DNA of 64,000 nt, taken from positions 1,736,001 through 1,800,000 of the forward strand of contig JAPLFG010000003.1 in NCBI GenBank assembly GCA_026390795.1. The letters run 5' to 3'. The position numbers were made by a program, and so were the translations under genes. This DNA comes from Ignavibacteriales bacterium (GTDB lineage: Bacteria; Bacteroidota; Ignavibacteria; Ignavibacteriales; Melioribacteraceae). Of this stretch, positions 8,407-17,210 are shown piece by piece. The notes beneath the pieces were generated by a model that saw only the letters and a program-made list of their open reading frames with translations, made no database searches and had not been told where the DNA came from. Numbering within the stretch: position 1 is the first letter of the stretch; every line of letters begins with the position of its first letter.

Positions 8407-8475
8407 CTGAGCGGGACCTACCAAGGACGCTCTCAGATTTGGCCGACTGACTGAGGCCGAATCAAATCTCGGAGG
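8407..8475 (+). promoter_or_regulatory. structured flgE leader with candidate CsrA sites
   Basis: Two hairpins fill the gap before flgE. Hairpin 1 pairs 8407-8413 (CTGAGCG) with 8428-8436, with a 2-base bulge; its loop 8414-8427 holds GGGACC and AAGGA. Hairpin 2 pairs 8437-8444 with 8455-8462 (one G-U pair). The Shine-Dalgarno GGAGG at 8471-8475 is itself a GGA site. Loop-borne AAGGA plus a GGA-containing ribosome site is the arrangement CsrA recognises in known targets, and csrA lies in this locus. Confidence 0.5.
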
Positions 8476-8481
8476 TTACAA

Positions 8482-10215
8482 ATGGCACTATTAACATCCC
8501 TATTCGCAGGCGTTTCCGGTTTAAAAAACCATCAAGCAATGATGGATGTAATCGGCAATAACATTTCTAACGTTAACACAATCGGCTTCAAAGGATCGCG
8601 CGTTACATTCAGCGATACTTTTAATCAATTTGTTAAAGCCGGTACAAATCCAACAGAAACAACCGGCGGTACAAACTCATTTCAAATTGGTTTAGGCATG
8701 AAGGTTAATTCTATTGACCGTAATTGGAATCAAGGTACATTTGAAAGAACCGGTATCACGACAGATCTTGCATTGCAGGGTCCGGGTATGTTTGTTCAAA
8801 AAAGTAACGGACAAACTTTCTTCTCCAGAGCAGGCGCATTTGTTTTTGATGCTAAAGGAAAACTAGTAAGCCCACAGAATGGTGCGGTAGTTCAAGGTAA
8901 AGTTGCAAATACAGACGGCGTTATTCCTCCTGGAAATAATTTGGAAGATATCGTGATAGATACAAACTTAAAACTGCCTGCAATTTCAACAACGTCTATT
9001 AAGTGGGGCGGTAACTTAAAAAGTAATTCTGAATTAACAAGAACACAAATTGTAACCCAAAGAGGCAATATCAACTCATCCGCAGTAACAGTCGCTCCAG
9101 CCGTAGCACCGGCTATTGATACAACTCTTCCGACTAATGTAACGGTTTATAACGAATATGGCGTTCCTTATACTCTTTCAATCACGTACACAAAAACTGC
9201 GGCTACTGCCGCAGATCCTGCTGCAACTCCTCCAGTTCTTGCCAACGATACTTATACCTTGAACTACGATCTAATAGATGGAAGCGCTGCTTCGATTGCC
9301 AGCGGAACTATTGTTGGATTAACATTTCAAGATGACGGAACCGGTACTTGTCCTCTTGACGCAGCTTCACTTGCTAAATTTGACGGAACTGCAAATCGTA
9401 TAAATCTTCCTGCAAACAACATAGACTTTACATTCGATGCGTCAACAGTCACTTCAAATTCAAGTACAGCCACACTGGGTGTTTCGGCAGATAATAATAG
9501 AATACCAAACGTAGTAAGCGGCTCGGTAACAGTATTTGATTCATTGGGAACCGCACATCAGGTAACATTGAAATACACAAAGATTGCAGATAATACATGG
9601 ACATGGACAGCATCGGTACCGGGCACAAGCACAGCATCAGGTAAATCCGAAGAAACAAACGGAACGATTTTGTTCAATGCAGACGGTACATTAGATTCAG
9701 CAAATATTTCACCAAACAATCCGCAAATGACATTCATACCAAAAGGCGGTGCAAATTCGACAGTAATTGATCTTGATTTTGGAAGCGGATTTGGTGGTAT
9801 TACACAAACATCTTCCAGCTCAGTAGTAAGCGCACTATCTCAAAACGGTTCTCCATCGGCATCTCTTTCGAATATGAACATTGATCAATACGGAAATGTT
9901 GTTGGTATTTTCTCTAATGGTAGTTCAAAAAGTCTTGCGCAGATTCTGGTTGCAACTTTTAATAACCTAAACGGATTAATTAGTGTTGGCGATAATATGT
10001 ACACAGCTTATGCAAACAGCGGTGAACCAAGAATTGGAAGTTTGGGTGAAGAAACAAATACAACAGTTCAGTCGGGTGCTTTAGAGCAATCTAATGTAGA
10101 TTTATCTGAAGAGTTCACAAAAATGATTGTATCACAAAGAGGATTCCAAGCTAATGCTCGCGTTATTACAACGGCAGATGCATTACTTCAAGAAATAACA
10201 CAGTTAGTAAGATAG
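8482..10215 (+). CDS. flgE: flagellar hook protein FlgE
   Basis: FlgE polymerises into the hook that joins rod and filament. The N-terminal rod-type motif LFAGVSGLKNHQAMMDVIGN with NNISNVNTIGFKGSR follows immediately after the start, and the C-terminus has the paired helix VQSGALEQSNVDLSEEFTKM. The 577 residues exceed the Salmonella length (about 403), the extra part being a Thr/Ala-rich outer region at about 190-430. ATG is placed 6 bases after a GGAGG site. Translation may be controlled through the structured leader. Confidence 0.97.
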   Translation: MALLTSLFAGVSGLKNHQAMMDVIGNNISNVNTIGFKGSRVTFSDTFNQFVKAGTNPTETTGGTNSFQIGLGMKVNSIDRNWNQGTFERTGITTDLALQGPGMFVQKSNGQTFFSRAGAFVFDAKGKLVSPQNGAVVQGKVANTDGVIPPGNNLEDIVIDTNLKLPAISTTSIKWGGNLKSNSELTRTQIVTQRGNINSSAVTVAPAVAPAIDTTLPTNVTVYNEYGVPYTLSITYTKTAATAADPAATPPVLANDTYTLNYDLIDGSAASIASGTIVGLTFQDDGTGTCPLDAASLAKFDGTANRINLPANNIDFTFDASTVTSNSSTATLGVSADNNRIPNVVSGSVTVFDSLGTAHQVTLKYTKIADNTWTWTASVPGTSTASGKSEETNGTILFNADGTLDSANISPNNPQMTFIPKGGANSTVIDLDFGSGFGGITQTSSSSVVSALSQNGSPSASLSNMNIDQYGNVVGIFSNGSSKSLAQILVATFNNLNGLISVGDNMYTAYANSGEPRIGSLGEETNTTVQSGALEQSNVDLSEEFTKMIVSQRGFQANARVITTADALLQEITQLVR

Positions 10216-10506
10216 TTTTTCGTCACCTTACGGCACACCTCAAAAAATGGGCTGAGGCAAAAGTTAAGATGCAGATAATTTTGAATTACTTTTCTTCAGC
10301 CCCATTTCTTTGAAAATGAGTTTAAGATGGAAATTGAACTACGAAAATGAATCTCCAGATTAAACAAGTTTTTGAAAAATTGTGATGCGGTCGTAAGATT
10401 TACATAGCAAGTATTTGATGAAAGTATATTACTAAACATGTCGCTTTATTTAGCTTTCCGATAAACATACTCTCTTCAAAGAACTTGCGCTAGCAAACAA
10501 TTTACC
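10216..10506. other. non-coding gap after flgE
   Basis: The gap from flgE to the next start is 397 bases and no ORF is convincing. Bases near 10246-10256 (AATGGGCTGA) can pair with 10294-10306 (TCAGCCCCATT) with one bulged base, enclosing a loop of about 40 bases. This may end the flgE transcript, but there is no U-tract. The promoter of the next gene begins at 10507. Confidence 0.5.
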
Positions 10507-10533
10507 TAAATATATTTAGGATTATTTCGATAA
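10507..10533 (+). promoter_or_regulatory. predicted sigma-28 promoter of the T9SS-secreted protein
   Basis: TAAA at 10507-10510, 15 bases, then TTCGATAA at 10526-10533, followed by TAATG. It lies in non-coding DNA 80 bases before the start of the secreted-protein gene. The site before the unknown gene at 41682 has the same -10 sequence and the same following bases. Confidence 0.7.
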
Positions 10534-10612
10534 TAATGACGATGGATTTATTATATGCAGTAACAGATTTTAGAGAAAAAATGTTATTTAAAAAAAATAA
10601 AAGTAGGCTGTT

Positions 10613-13600
10613 ATGAAATTTTTAAAAAAATATTACTTAACGATATTAATTATTTTTACAGCTGGATCGATCTTTGCTCAAGTGGCAGTTGTTACACCTA
10701 ACGGCGGTGAAAGTTTAGAAGTCGGATCTACTTATCATATCACTTGGACAAGTACCGGCGTAACCAACGTTAAACTTGAGTATAGTGTTGACAGCGGAAA
10801 TAATTGGGTTTCAATAATTGCTTCCACCGCCGATGCCCCCAAGGATTATTCTTGGACTGTACCGGCAACAATCTCTGCAACCTGTGAAATACAAATAAGT
10901 GATGCAGATGTTCCTGCAACTATTGATGTATCCGATGCTGTCTTTTCAATTGTGAAACCTTCGGCACCTGCGCCTAATCTACCTCTTGATGAAGCTAAAA
11001 AACAATTATTAAGTCCAACAATTTCGTGGGCTGCTGTTCCTTCTGCTACACAATATTTGCTGGAAATATCGGAAGATCCGAATATTGTGATAAACAAAAC
11101 ATCGGCCACAGTAAACGCCCCCGCAATAAGCTACGCAGCTGCAGTTTTATCATATAATAAAACGTATTATTGGCATGTAAGAGCGGTTGTCGGAGGAATA
11201 AATTCTGATTTTTCAACCACGAGATCATTTGAAACGAAAATTTCAACTCCAACTTTATCCACACCATCAGATTTAAGCACCTGGATTGCGACAAATGCAA
11301 ATTTAACATGGAACGCTGTTGGCGGAGCCGAGAACTATACATTGCAAGTATCAACTGATATAGCTTTTCCAAACTTTGTTTATAATAATGCTGCTCTGGT
11401 TGGAACGAGTCAAGCAATGAATGGATTGTCGAATAATCAAACGTACTATTGGAGAGTTAAAGCAACTCAAGCAGACGGCAATGAAAGTGATTTTTCAACA
11501 ATAAGATCATTTTCAACAATTCCGGCTCCTACATTAACATCGCCGGCTGATCTTGCTGCAAATTATAAATTCACAAAGGTCACTTATAATTGGGCAGTTG
11601 TGGCAAACGCCGTTTCATATGAATTGAAAGTTAGTCAAAATGCAAATTTTACTGTAGCTGAAACTAAAACTTACACAAGTGCGACTAATACTTACACGCC
11701 CGTCGATTTACTTGTGTACGCGAGAACATATTACTGGAAAGTTAATGCAAAAGTTGGAACTATAAATAGTGATTATTCACCGACATATTCATTTACCGTG
11801 GGTACACCCTCGAGCTTAATAAATGATGGTGATGCAATAGTTTCATTCGATCATACAAAAGGAACAATTTCAGAATTAACATTCCTTCACGGTTCCGGAA
11901 ATCAATTACTGAATACCTCGTTGAATACAAAAAGCAAAGCTGGTCTTGGAAGAATCTTAAATGAAGAAAATTCAAAACTTGTTGCATGGACGGAAGCTGC
12001 CGGAAGTAGAGTCTATACATATGAAAATACTTTATATGGTTCCAAAACTTTGACTATTACCTGGAATGCAACCGGAATTGTATTAAACATGGTACTGAAT
12101 TTAGACGCAAATAAAGCGGCTGTTTTATCACCATCCTGGCTGCCTGGAGGAGCTACAGGACCATTACATGACTTTATTGTTTACGCCGGTTCTAACGATT
12201 TATTGTCAAAAGCTACTTTAACTTATCCAGGTGTTGCCACAACTCTTTTTACCGGAGGAACCGTATTAACAGCTATGTATGACGATAGATATGATGAATT
12301 TTTTGGTTTCAAAAGTGCAACTGAGGCAAATACTAAAATTCAACAAGCAATAGCTTTTGGACCCACTTATACTTACGACAAGAACGCAGCACCGCAAGTT
12401 ATTAATTTGAGTTTTGCGGTTATGAGTAAATCCGACTTTTTTACATGGGCTAATAAAAAGTACATAATAGTTAATGCACCTACGATCGCACAAAAAATAT
12501 TAGATCAATCAACTCAAACATTAAAATGGGATTATTTTGGTTTTGCTACCGATGTTGACATAAAGCTTTCAATCGATGGCGGGACAACTTTTCCTCTATC
12601 ACCCACTTTTGTTTCCGCATTAAATGATGGAAGTGAAGATTATACTTTACCGGATCTCTCCGCAAATGTCCCTTTAAATAATTGCAAGATACAAGTATCA
12701 TCAGCCGGAGTTGAAGGAAATTCAGCTCCATTTTCGATCGTTAAAGAAGCTACATCGGTTATATCTATAGCTGATAATTTTACTGTATCCCCATCCGGAG
12801 ATGTAACTGTACCAATCGTCATATCACCGGCAGATAACACTTTGGTGAATGCACTTGATATAAGATTGATGTATGATAAAGAAATTTTGAGTTATAAGAG
12901 ATCAACAGTAGACGCTGCGTTCGATAATTGGACAATGGATGTAACCAATAATGCATCAGGTGGTTTTCTGCAAATCGGTGGTTTCAAAAATGATGATGGT
13001 TTAGCAATTAATACTCAAAATACAATTGTATTGGTTACGTTCACGGCAAAATCTACTGCAAGAGTGGGTGTACAAACCGGACTGAAGGTAAACAACTTAT
13101 ATCTATCACTTGCTGATGAATCTGCCAAAGCGCTTTCTGTTTCAGGTGTGGATGGATTAGTAACTATTTACAGTGGAGTATCCGGGTATTTCCGTTATAT
13201 AATCAACAAAAAACCAATCTATGTAACAGGCGCCATTAAATTCGAAAACACCGAAATGAGTATTTCTATTGACGGTAATACAAACGCAGTTGGAAAATTT
13301 GATTTCTCAAATATCAAACCAGGAAGCGATTTTGTACTTACACCTAAAACGGATCTTAGTCTGCCAGACCCAATTACATTAGCTGTTGATGCCGTTGATG
13401 CACGCAAAGCATTCGATGCCAGAGAAGGCGGCACTACACCTTTCCAAAATGATCTACAAAAAATGGCTGCCGATATTAATGGAGATGGAATTATCAATTC
13501 TACGGATGCTTTTGCAATATTACAAATTTCTACAGGAGCTCTTACAGCTGCCGATTTTAATGAAAGTAAATGGATCTTTGTAGACTCTACATTCAAGCTG

Positions 13601-14500
13601 ACATCATCTAATTGGCAGACTGCCCCCAACACCATCTCTTACACACCGCTCGATACATTGAAAGCTAGACAAACTTTTTGGGGAGTGATAAGAGGCGATG
13701 CCGATGGGGATTACTCTCCTTCAACCATTGTTGCTTTATCAAAAATCTTTGCTGCAACGCAAGTTTTAGACCCCAATACAGTAATGTATAGTACACCGCA
13801 AAGAATGACGATTAAGCCCGGCGATACATTATCCTTGCCGATTTATATAAAACTAAACGGAAGCAAAATCGCCGCGTTCAATATATCAGTTGAAGTGAAT
13901 CCTGAAATTTTAGCTTATACAAATAAGTACAGCATAGGTAATTCTATACCTGCCGGTACCGGCTGGAGTTTTAGTACGCATTTTGACTCGAACGGCAAAC
14001 TTAACATAGGCGCAACTGATTTCGTAGGAGCCATCGACCCGATAAGTCAAGATGGATTGATTGCTTTCTTTAAGTTTGTTGTTAAAGGAAATCCAAAACT
14101 TGGAGATTCATGCGGAGTAAAAATATTAAATGCGTCTGCCTCAGATGCAAAGTATATAAACCTTTCTGTTTCATCGAGTGGCGGGCAGGTAATTGTCTCC
14201 AACTTAACCGATGTTTCTGAAAATAATAATATTGATTTCAATTATTCTCTGAACCAAAACTATCCAAATCCGTTTAACCCTTCTACTTTTATTGAGTACA
14301 GCATAAAAAATGAAGGATTAGTTAAGGTAGATGTCTATAATGTATTGGGAGAATTAGTTATTAGTCTTGTGAATAAGCAGCAGAACGCTGGAAAATATAA
14401 AGTTGAATGGAACGCTTCTCAATGCGCTTCCGGAATTTATTTTTACAGAATTAATAGCGGCGAATTTGTTCAGACGCGAAAAATGCTCTTAATCAAATAG
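10613..14500 (+). CDS. large multidomain T9SS-secreted protein with FN3, cohesin and dockerin-like parts
   Basis: A signal peptide (about 1-22) ending FAQ is followed by a PNGGE-type beta-module (25-115) and three FN3-like repeats, each closing with TYYW or KTYYWHV (about 118-395). After an unassigned region come a second PNGGE-like module, a cohesin-like domain (about 720-860), DINGDGIINSTDAF and DADGDYS dockerin-like calcium loops (about 950 and 1030) and a second cohesin-like domain. The C-terminus (about 1208-1295) is a type A T9SS sorting domain with NYPNPFNPST and a final RKMLLIK. The product should be exported across the outer membrane and retained at, or released from, the surface. 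Its site inside the flagellar locus and its sigma-28-type promoter suggest a motility-linked surface role, which is inference. Confidence 0.9.
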   Translation: MKFLKKYYLTILIIFTAGSIFAQVAVVTPNGGESLEVGSTYHITWTSTGVTNVKLEYSVDSGNNWVSIIASTADAPKDYSWTVPATISATCEIQISDADVPATIDVSDAVFSIVKPSAPAPNLPLDEAKKQLLSPTISWAAVPSATQYLLEISEDPNIVINKTSATVNAPAISYAAAVLSYNKTYYWHVRAVVGGINSDFSTTRSFETKISTPTLSTPSDLSTWIATNANLTWNAVGGAENYTLQVSTDIAFPNFVYNNAALVGTSQAMNGLSNNQTYYWRVKATQADGNESDFSTIRSFSTIPAPTLTSPADLAANYKFTKVTYNWAVVANAVSYELKVSQNANFTVAETKTYTSATNTYTPVDLLVYARTYYWKVNAKVGTINSDYSPTYSFTVGTPSSLINDGDAIVSFDHTKGTISELTFLHGSGNQLLNTSLNTKSKAGLGRILNEENSKLVAWTEAAGSRVYTYENTLYGSKTLTITWNATGIVLNMVLNLDANKAAVLSPSWLPGGATGPLHDFIVYAGSNDLLSKATLTYPGVATTLFTGGTVLTAMYDDRYDEFFGFKSATEANTKIQQAIAFGPTYTYDKNAAPQVINLSFAVMSKSDFFTWANKKYIIVNAPTIAQKILDQSTQTLKWDYFGFATDVDIKLSIDGGTTFPLSPTFVSALNDGSEDYTLPDLSANVPLNNCKIQVSSAGVEGNSAPFSIVKEATSVISIADNFTVSPSGDVTVPIVISPADNTLVNALDIRLMYDKEILSYKRSTVDAAFDNWTMDVTNNASGGFLQIGGFKNDDGLAINTQNTIVLVTFTAKSTARVGVQTGLKVNNLYLSLADESAKALSVSGVDGLVTIYSGVSGYFRYIINKKPIYVTGAIKFENTEMSISIDGNTNAVGKFDFSNIKPGSDFVLTPKTDLSLPDPITLAVDAVDARKAFDAREGGTTPFQNDLQKMAADINGDGIINSTDAFAILQISTGALTAADFNESKWIFVDSTFKLTSSNWQTAPNTISYTPLDTLKARQTFWGVIRGDADGDYSPSTIVALSKIFAATQVLDPNTVMYSTPQRMTIKPGDTLSLPIYIKLNGSKIAAFNISVEVNPEILAYTNKYSIGNSIPAGTGWSFSTHFDSNGKLNIGATDFVGAIDPISQDGLIAFFKFVVKGNPKLGDSCGVKILNASASDAKYINLSVSSSGGQVIVSNLTDVSENNNIDFNYSLNQNYPNPFNPSTFIEYSIKNEGLVKVDVYNVLGELVISLVNKQQNAGKYKVEWNASQCASGIYFYRINSGEFVQTRKMLLIK

Positions 14501-14548
14501 ACTTAATTATAATTAGGCGTCCTAAAATAGGTTGACTGTTATTTACTG

Positions 14549-14579
14549 AACCTCTCTACTTAGTAGAGAGGTTCTTTTA
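14549..14579 (+). terminator. rho-independent terminator after the T9SS protein
   Basis: AACCTCTCTAC at 14549-14559 pairs perfectly with GTAGAGAGGTT at 14563-14573 around a 3-base loop, followed by CTTTTA. It closes the transcript of the secreted protein and isolates it from the fliL operon. Confidence 0.88.
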
Positions 14580-14883
14580 TAAAAATTACAACTTTATTCT
14601 GCCGTTCTGGCATTTTTGGTACAAATCATTACTGTATTATTTGGTTAGAAATAATCCCTCTCAAAAATATTTTAATTCTTCACTTAATCAATTTCATCGT
14701 ACTAAAAATTATTTTTAAGTGATGATCAATTCAAATCTGATATCATTCCTAAAGCTTCTGTTCATCAAACAGATATCCCAAAACTGAACTTATATGGGAA
14801 ATTGTAAGAATCAGATGCATGGATGAATCCAACTGAAGAATATTAGCCAAAGGTGATTTCTTAAGCCCCATCTATTTGCGTTT
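14580..14883. other. AT-rich gap before the fliL operon
   Basis: No ORF, RNA gene or clear sigma-28-type motif was found in this stretch. A housekeeping promoter for the long fliL-to-fliA operon probably lies here, but no box stands out enough to call. Confidence 0.4.
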
Positions 14884-14925
14884 CTGAATCAAATTTCAAT
14901 GGCACAGCAATTGAAATTTATTCAG
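14884..14925 (+). promoter_or_regulatory. long hairpin directly before fliL
   Basis: CTGAAT (14884-14889) and AAATTTCAAT (14891-14900) pair with ATTGAAATTT (14910-14919) and ATTCAG (14920-14925). This gives a 16-pair stem with a single bulged C and a 9-base loop. It ends 4 bases before the fliL ATG, and there is no Shine-Dalgarno between them. There is no U-tract, so a terminator is unlikely. It may control the first gene of the operon, either as RNA or as a DNA dyad. Confidence 0.6.
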
Positions 14926-14929
14926 CACT

Positions 14930-15487
14930 ATGGAACAGACAAAAGAAGAAATAAAAGAAACAAAGGTTGACGAAACACTAGTTCAACCGAAAGAGAAGAA
15001 AGGACTGAATCTCAAAATTTTGTTATTTGGAATTCCGATCTTCATCGTACAGCTTATAGCTGTCTATTTTATCACCGCGAACTTTTTGCTGAACAAAGTT
15101 CAAACTAATCACTCTGCAACAGAGACCCCGCAAGTAGAGACAAAAAAAGAAGCGGCTCCGGCGCAGGCGAGCAGTAAAGAACTTGGCAAATTTGTTTTTA
15201 TGATTGAGGATCTGATCGTCAATCCGGCAAAAACCGATGGTAAGAGATTGCTCTTATCATCGCTCGGATTCGATGTTTCTTCCGAGAAAGATGATCAAGA
15301 ACTGAAATCAAAAGAAGTTCTTCTCAAAGATGCGGTTATTTCCATCATGAGCAGCAAAGAAATGACACAGCTGAGCAATATTGCATACAGAGATACTCTT
15401 AGAACAGAGATTATCAAACGTTTGGCGCAGGTAATGCCGGCTGTTAAAATTAACACAATTTATTTCAGTAAATACATCTTACAATAA
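14930..15487 (+). CDS. fliL: flagellar basal body-associated protein FliL
   Basis: FliL is an inner-membrane protein around the stators that supports torque. Residues about 27-50 form the single membrane segment (LKILLFGIPIFIVQLIAVYF). The periplasmic part has the family pattern FMIEDLIVNPAKTDGKRLLL, then LKDAVISIMSSKEM and a C-terminal YFSKYILQ. Length (185) is normal. ATG at 14930 has no recognisable Shine-Dalgarno and follows a long hairpin. fliM starts 1 base after the stop. Confidence 0.92.
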   Translation: MEQTKEEIKETKVDETLVQPKEKKGLNLKILLFGIPIFIVQLIAVYFITANFLLNKVQTNHSATETPQVETKKEAAPAQASSKELGKFVFMIEDLIVNPAKTDGKRLLLSSLGFDVSSEKDDQELKSKEVLLKDAVISIMSSKEMTQLSNIAYRDTLRTEIIKRLAQVMPAVKINTIYFSKYILQ

Positions 15488-15488
15488 T

Positions 15489-16475
15489 ATGCCTGAAATA
15501 TTATCACAACAAGAGATTGACCAGCTTCTTAATAATATTAAGAGCGGCACCGAACAGAAGGTCGAAACTAACCACGAAAAAGAAGCGGTACTTTTTGATT
15601 TTCGTCTGCCCAATAGAATTTCCAAGAATCAGCTTAGAATTCTAAGAAGCATATTTGAAAATTTTGCGGAAAGTTTCAGCGGCTTTCTGGTTACAAAACT
15701 TCAAACCGTTGTTAATATCAACGTAACATCGGTAGATCAAATTTATTATTCCGAGTATATTCTATCGGTTGCTAATCCGGCATGTCTTTTCACGTTTGAT
15801 ATTAAAGGAACAGATGTGAGAGGAATTCTTGAACTTAATAATGATTTGGCTTTATCACTCGTTGATAAACTTTTAGGCGGAAACGGACTTGGAACAAAGC
15901 AAACTAAAGTAATTACTCCAATCGAACAAAGAGTTCTCCGTGTAGTTGCAGAAAGAGTTATGCAGGATTTGCGAAAATCATGGCAGACAGTAGACAATTT
16001 TGAATTTAATCTAGAGCGTTTTGAGCCCGATATTGATTTTGCCCAGATAACATCTCAAAGTGAATCTGTATTGCTGATCTCATTCGAAATATTAATCGGC
16101 GAGCAATCGTATTTGATGAATATTTGTTTTGCAACTTTTGCGTTCGATAACATTCTAGCAAAATTATCGGCTCAAAAGCTTTCTTCAATTAGAGCTACAA
16201 AATATTACGGTATCACGGCAAAAGAAGTTTTAACAAATCATCTTTCCGGCACACTTCTGCCGCTGCGGGTTGAAATGGGAACAACTAAGCTTTCAATAAA
16301 AGAATTGTTCGAAATGGAAGTTGGAGATATTGTACGTCTGGAAACAAAACTAAGTGACGATCAAAAAGTTAGAACCGGCAGTCAAATTCTATTTACCGGA
16401 AGAATCGGCTCCGTTAACAATCATAAAGCGATAAAAGTAACAACTAAAGTAATTGACGAACCAAAATCTTTCTGA
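15489..16475 (+). CDS. fliM: flagellar motor switch protein FliM
   Basis: FliM forms the C-ring wall and binds CheY-P. The N-terminal CheY-binding peptide ILSQQEIDQLLNNI is intact at about 4-17, which means classical chemotactic switching is expected even though no chemotaxis genes are in the window. The CheC-like middle domain and the SpoA domain (KLSIKELFEMEVGDIVRL, about 270-287) follow. Length is 328. Confidence 0.97.
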   Translation: MPEILSQQEIDQLLNNIKSGTEQKVETNHEKEAVLFDFRLPNRISKNQLRILRSIFENFAESFSGFLVTKLQTVVNINVTSVDQIYYSEYILSVANPACLFTFDIKGTDVRGILELNNDLALSLVDKLLGGNGLGTKQTKVITPIEQRVLRVVAERVMQDLRKSWQTVDNFEFNLERFEPDIDFAQITSQSESVLLISFEILIGEQSYLMNICFATFAFDNILAKLSAQKLSSIRATKYYGITAKEVLTNHLSGTLLPLRVEMGTTKLSIKELFEMEVGDIVRLETKLSDDQKVRTGSQILFTGRIGSVNNHKAIKVTTKVIDEPKSF

Positions 16476-16482
16476 GGAATAT

Positions 16483-16869
16483 ATGGATAACGATACAAAC
16501 GAACTTACTGATCCTTCCAACTCTCAAGAACCAAAAGACAGTGCGGTTAGTAGTTCAATCGCTCAGTTCGAGGAATTTGATGATTCAACGAGAACTAGCG
16601 GCGGCTCTAATGAAAAACTTCACTTCTTAAAAGATCTGCCGATGAATATCTACATCGAACTCGGAAGAACACAGATGCAGATCAAAGATATTCTTGAATT
16701 GGAACGCGGATATGTAATTGAACTTGATAAACTTGCCAGCGAGCCGGTGGATGTTTTTGTTAATAATAAAAAAATTGCGGAAGGTGAAGTTGTGGTAATT
16801 GATAAACATTTCGGAATAAGAATTACAAGTCTTGTTGATCCCGCAAATAGAGTAAAGGACATCAACTAA
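16483..16869 (+). CDS. fliN: flagellar motor switch protein FliN
   Basis: FliN forms the base of the C-ring. The SpoA domain lies at the C-terminus: LPMNIYIELGRTQMQIKDIL, then LASEPVDVFVNNKKIAEGEV and FGIRITSLV, at about 48-122. The first 45 residues are an acidic, Ser-rich extension. I chose the ATG at 16483 because GAGGA precedes it at the fliM stop. An in-frame TTG at 16453 would overlap fliM by 23 bases and lacks that site. Confidence 0.95.
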   Translation: MDNDTNELTDPSNSQEPKDSAVSSSIAQFEEFDDSTRTSGGSNEKLHFLKDLPMNIYIELGRTQMQIKDILELERGYVIELDKLASEPVDVFVNNKKIAEGEVVVIDKHFGIRITSLVDPANRVKDIN

Positions 16870-17210
16870 TGACATTTTTTGATATTGTTAAATCGTTCAT
16901 TCCTTTGGTATTAATTCTAGGATTACTTTTCGGTGTTTTGGTTCTTGTAAGAAAATATTCATTTTCTTTGAGCGGCAAGAAACAGCGCTCGGTAAATGTT
17001 GATGTAATATATAACCAATTAATTCTTCCAAAAAAGTATTTATCTCTCATTCGTGTTCAAGACAAACTTCTTGTTCTAGGCATAAGTGAGAGCAGCATTA
17101 CTTTGTTGAAAGAACTGGATTACAATTCATATCAAGATTCGGAAAGTCAGTCAAAAGATAACAAACCGAACTTCGTAGATCTCTTCAAGCAGAATTTGGG
17201 AATGAAATGA
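16869..17210 (+). CDS. fliO: flagellar export protein FliO
   Basis: FliO is a small membrane factor that helps assemble FliP into the export gate. The 113-residue protein has one N-terminal membrane segment (about 9-29) followed by the cytoplasmic segment VDVIYNQLILPKKYLSLIRV and KLLVLGISESSITLLKEL, the FliO pattern. It lies between fliN (TAATG overlap) and fliP (ATGA overlap). Confidence 0.88.
   Translation: MTFFDIVKSFIPLVLILGLLFGVLVLVRKYSFSLSGKKQRSVNVDVIYNQLILPKKYLSLIRVQDKLLVLGISESSITLLKELDYNSYQDSESQSKDNKPNFVDLFKQNLGMK

Noticed and set aside
9968-9995. TAAA and GGCGATAA inside flgE
   Set aside because: The spacing is 16 bases and the -10 part encodes the conserved Gly-Asp-Asn of the hook/rod family, which also gives GGCGATAA in flgG.
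10433-10464. TAAA and TCCGATAA upstream of the T9SS gene
   Set aside because: The spacing is 20 bases. The properly spaced site at 10507-10533 is closer to the gene and is preferred.
13219-13635. 138-codon antisense ORF under the T9SS-secreted protein
   Set aside because: The sense strand encodes recognised domains throughout; the antisense frame shows no family or start signal.
16453-16482. TTG start for fliN overlapping fliM
   Set aside because: The ATG at 16483 has a GAGGA ribosome site and needs no overlap.
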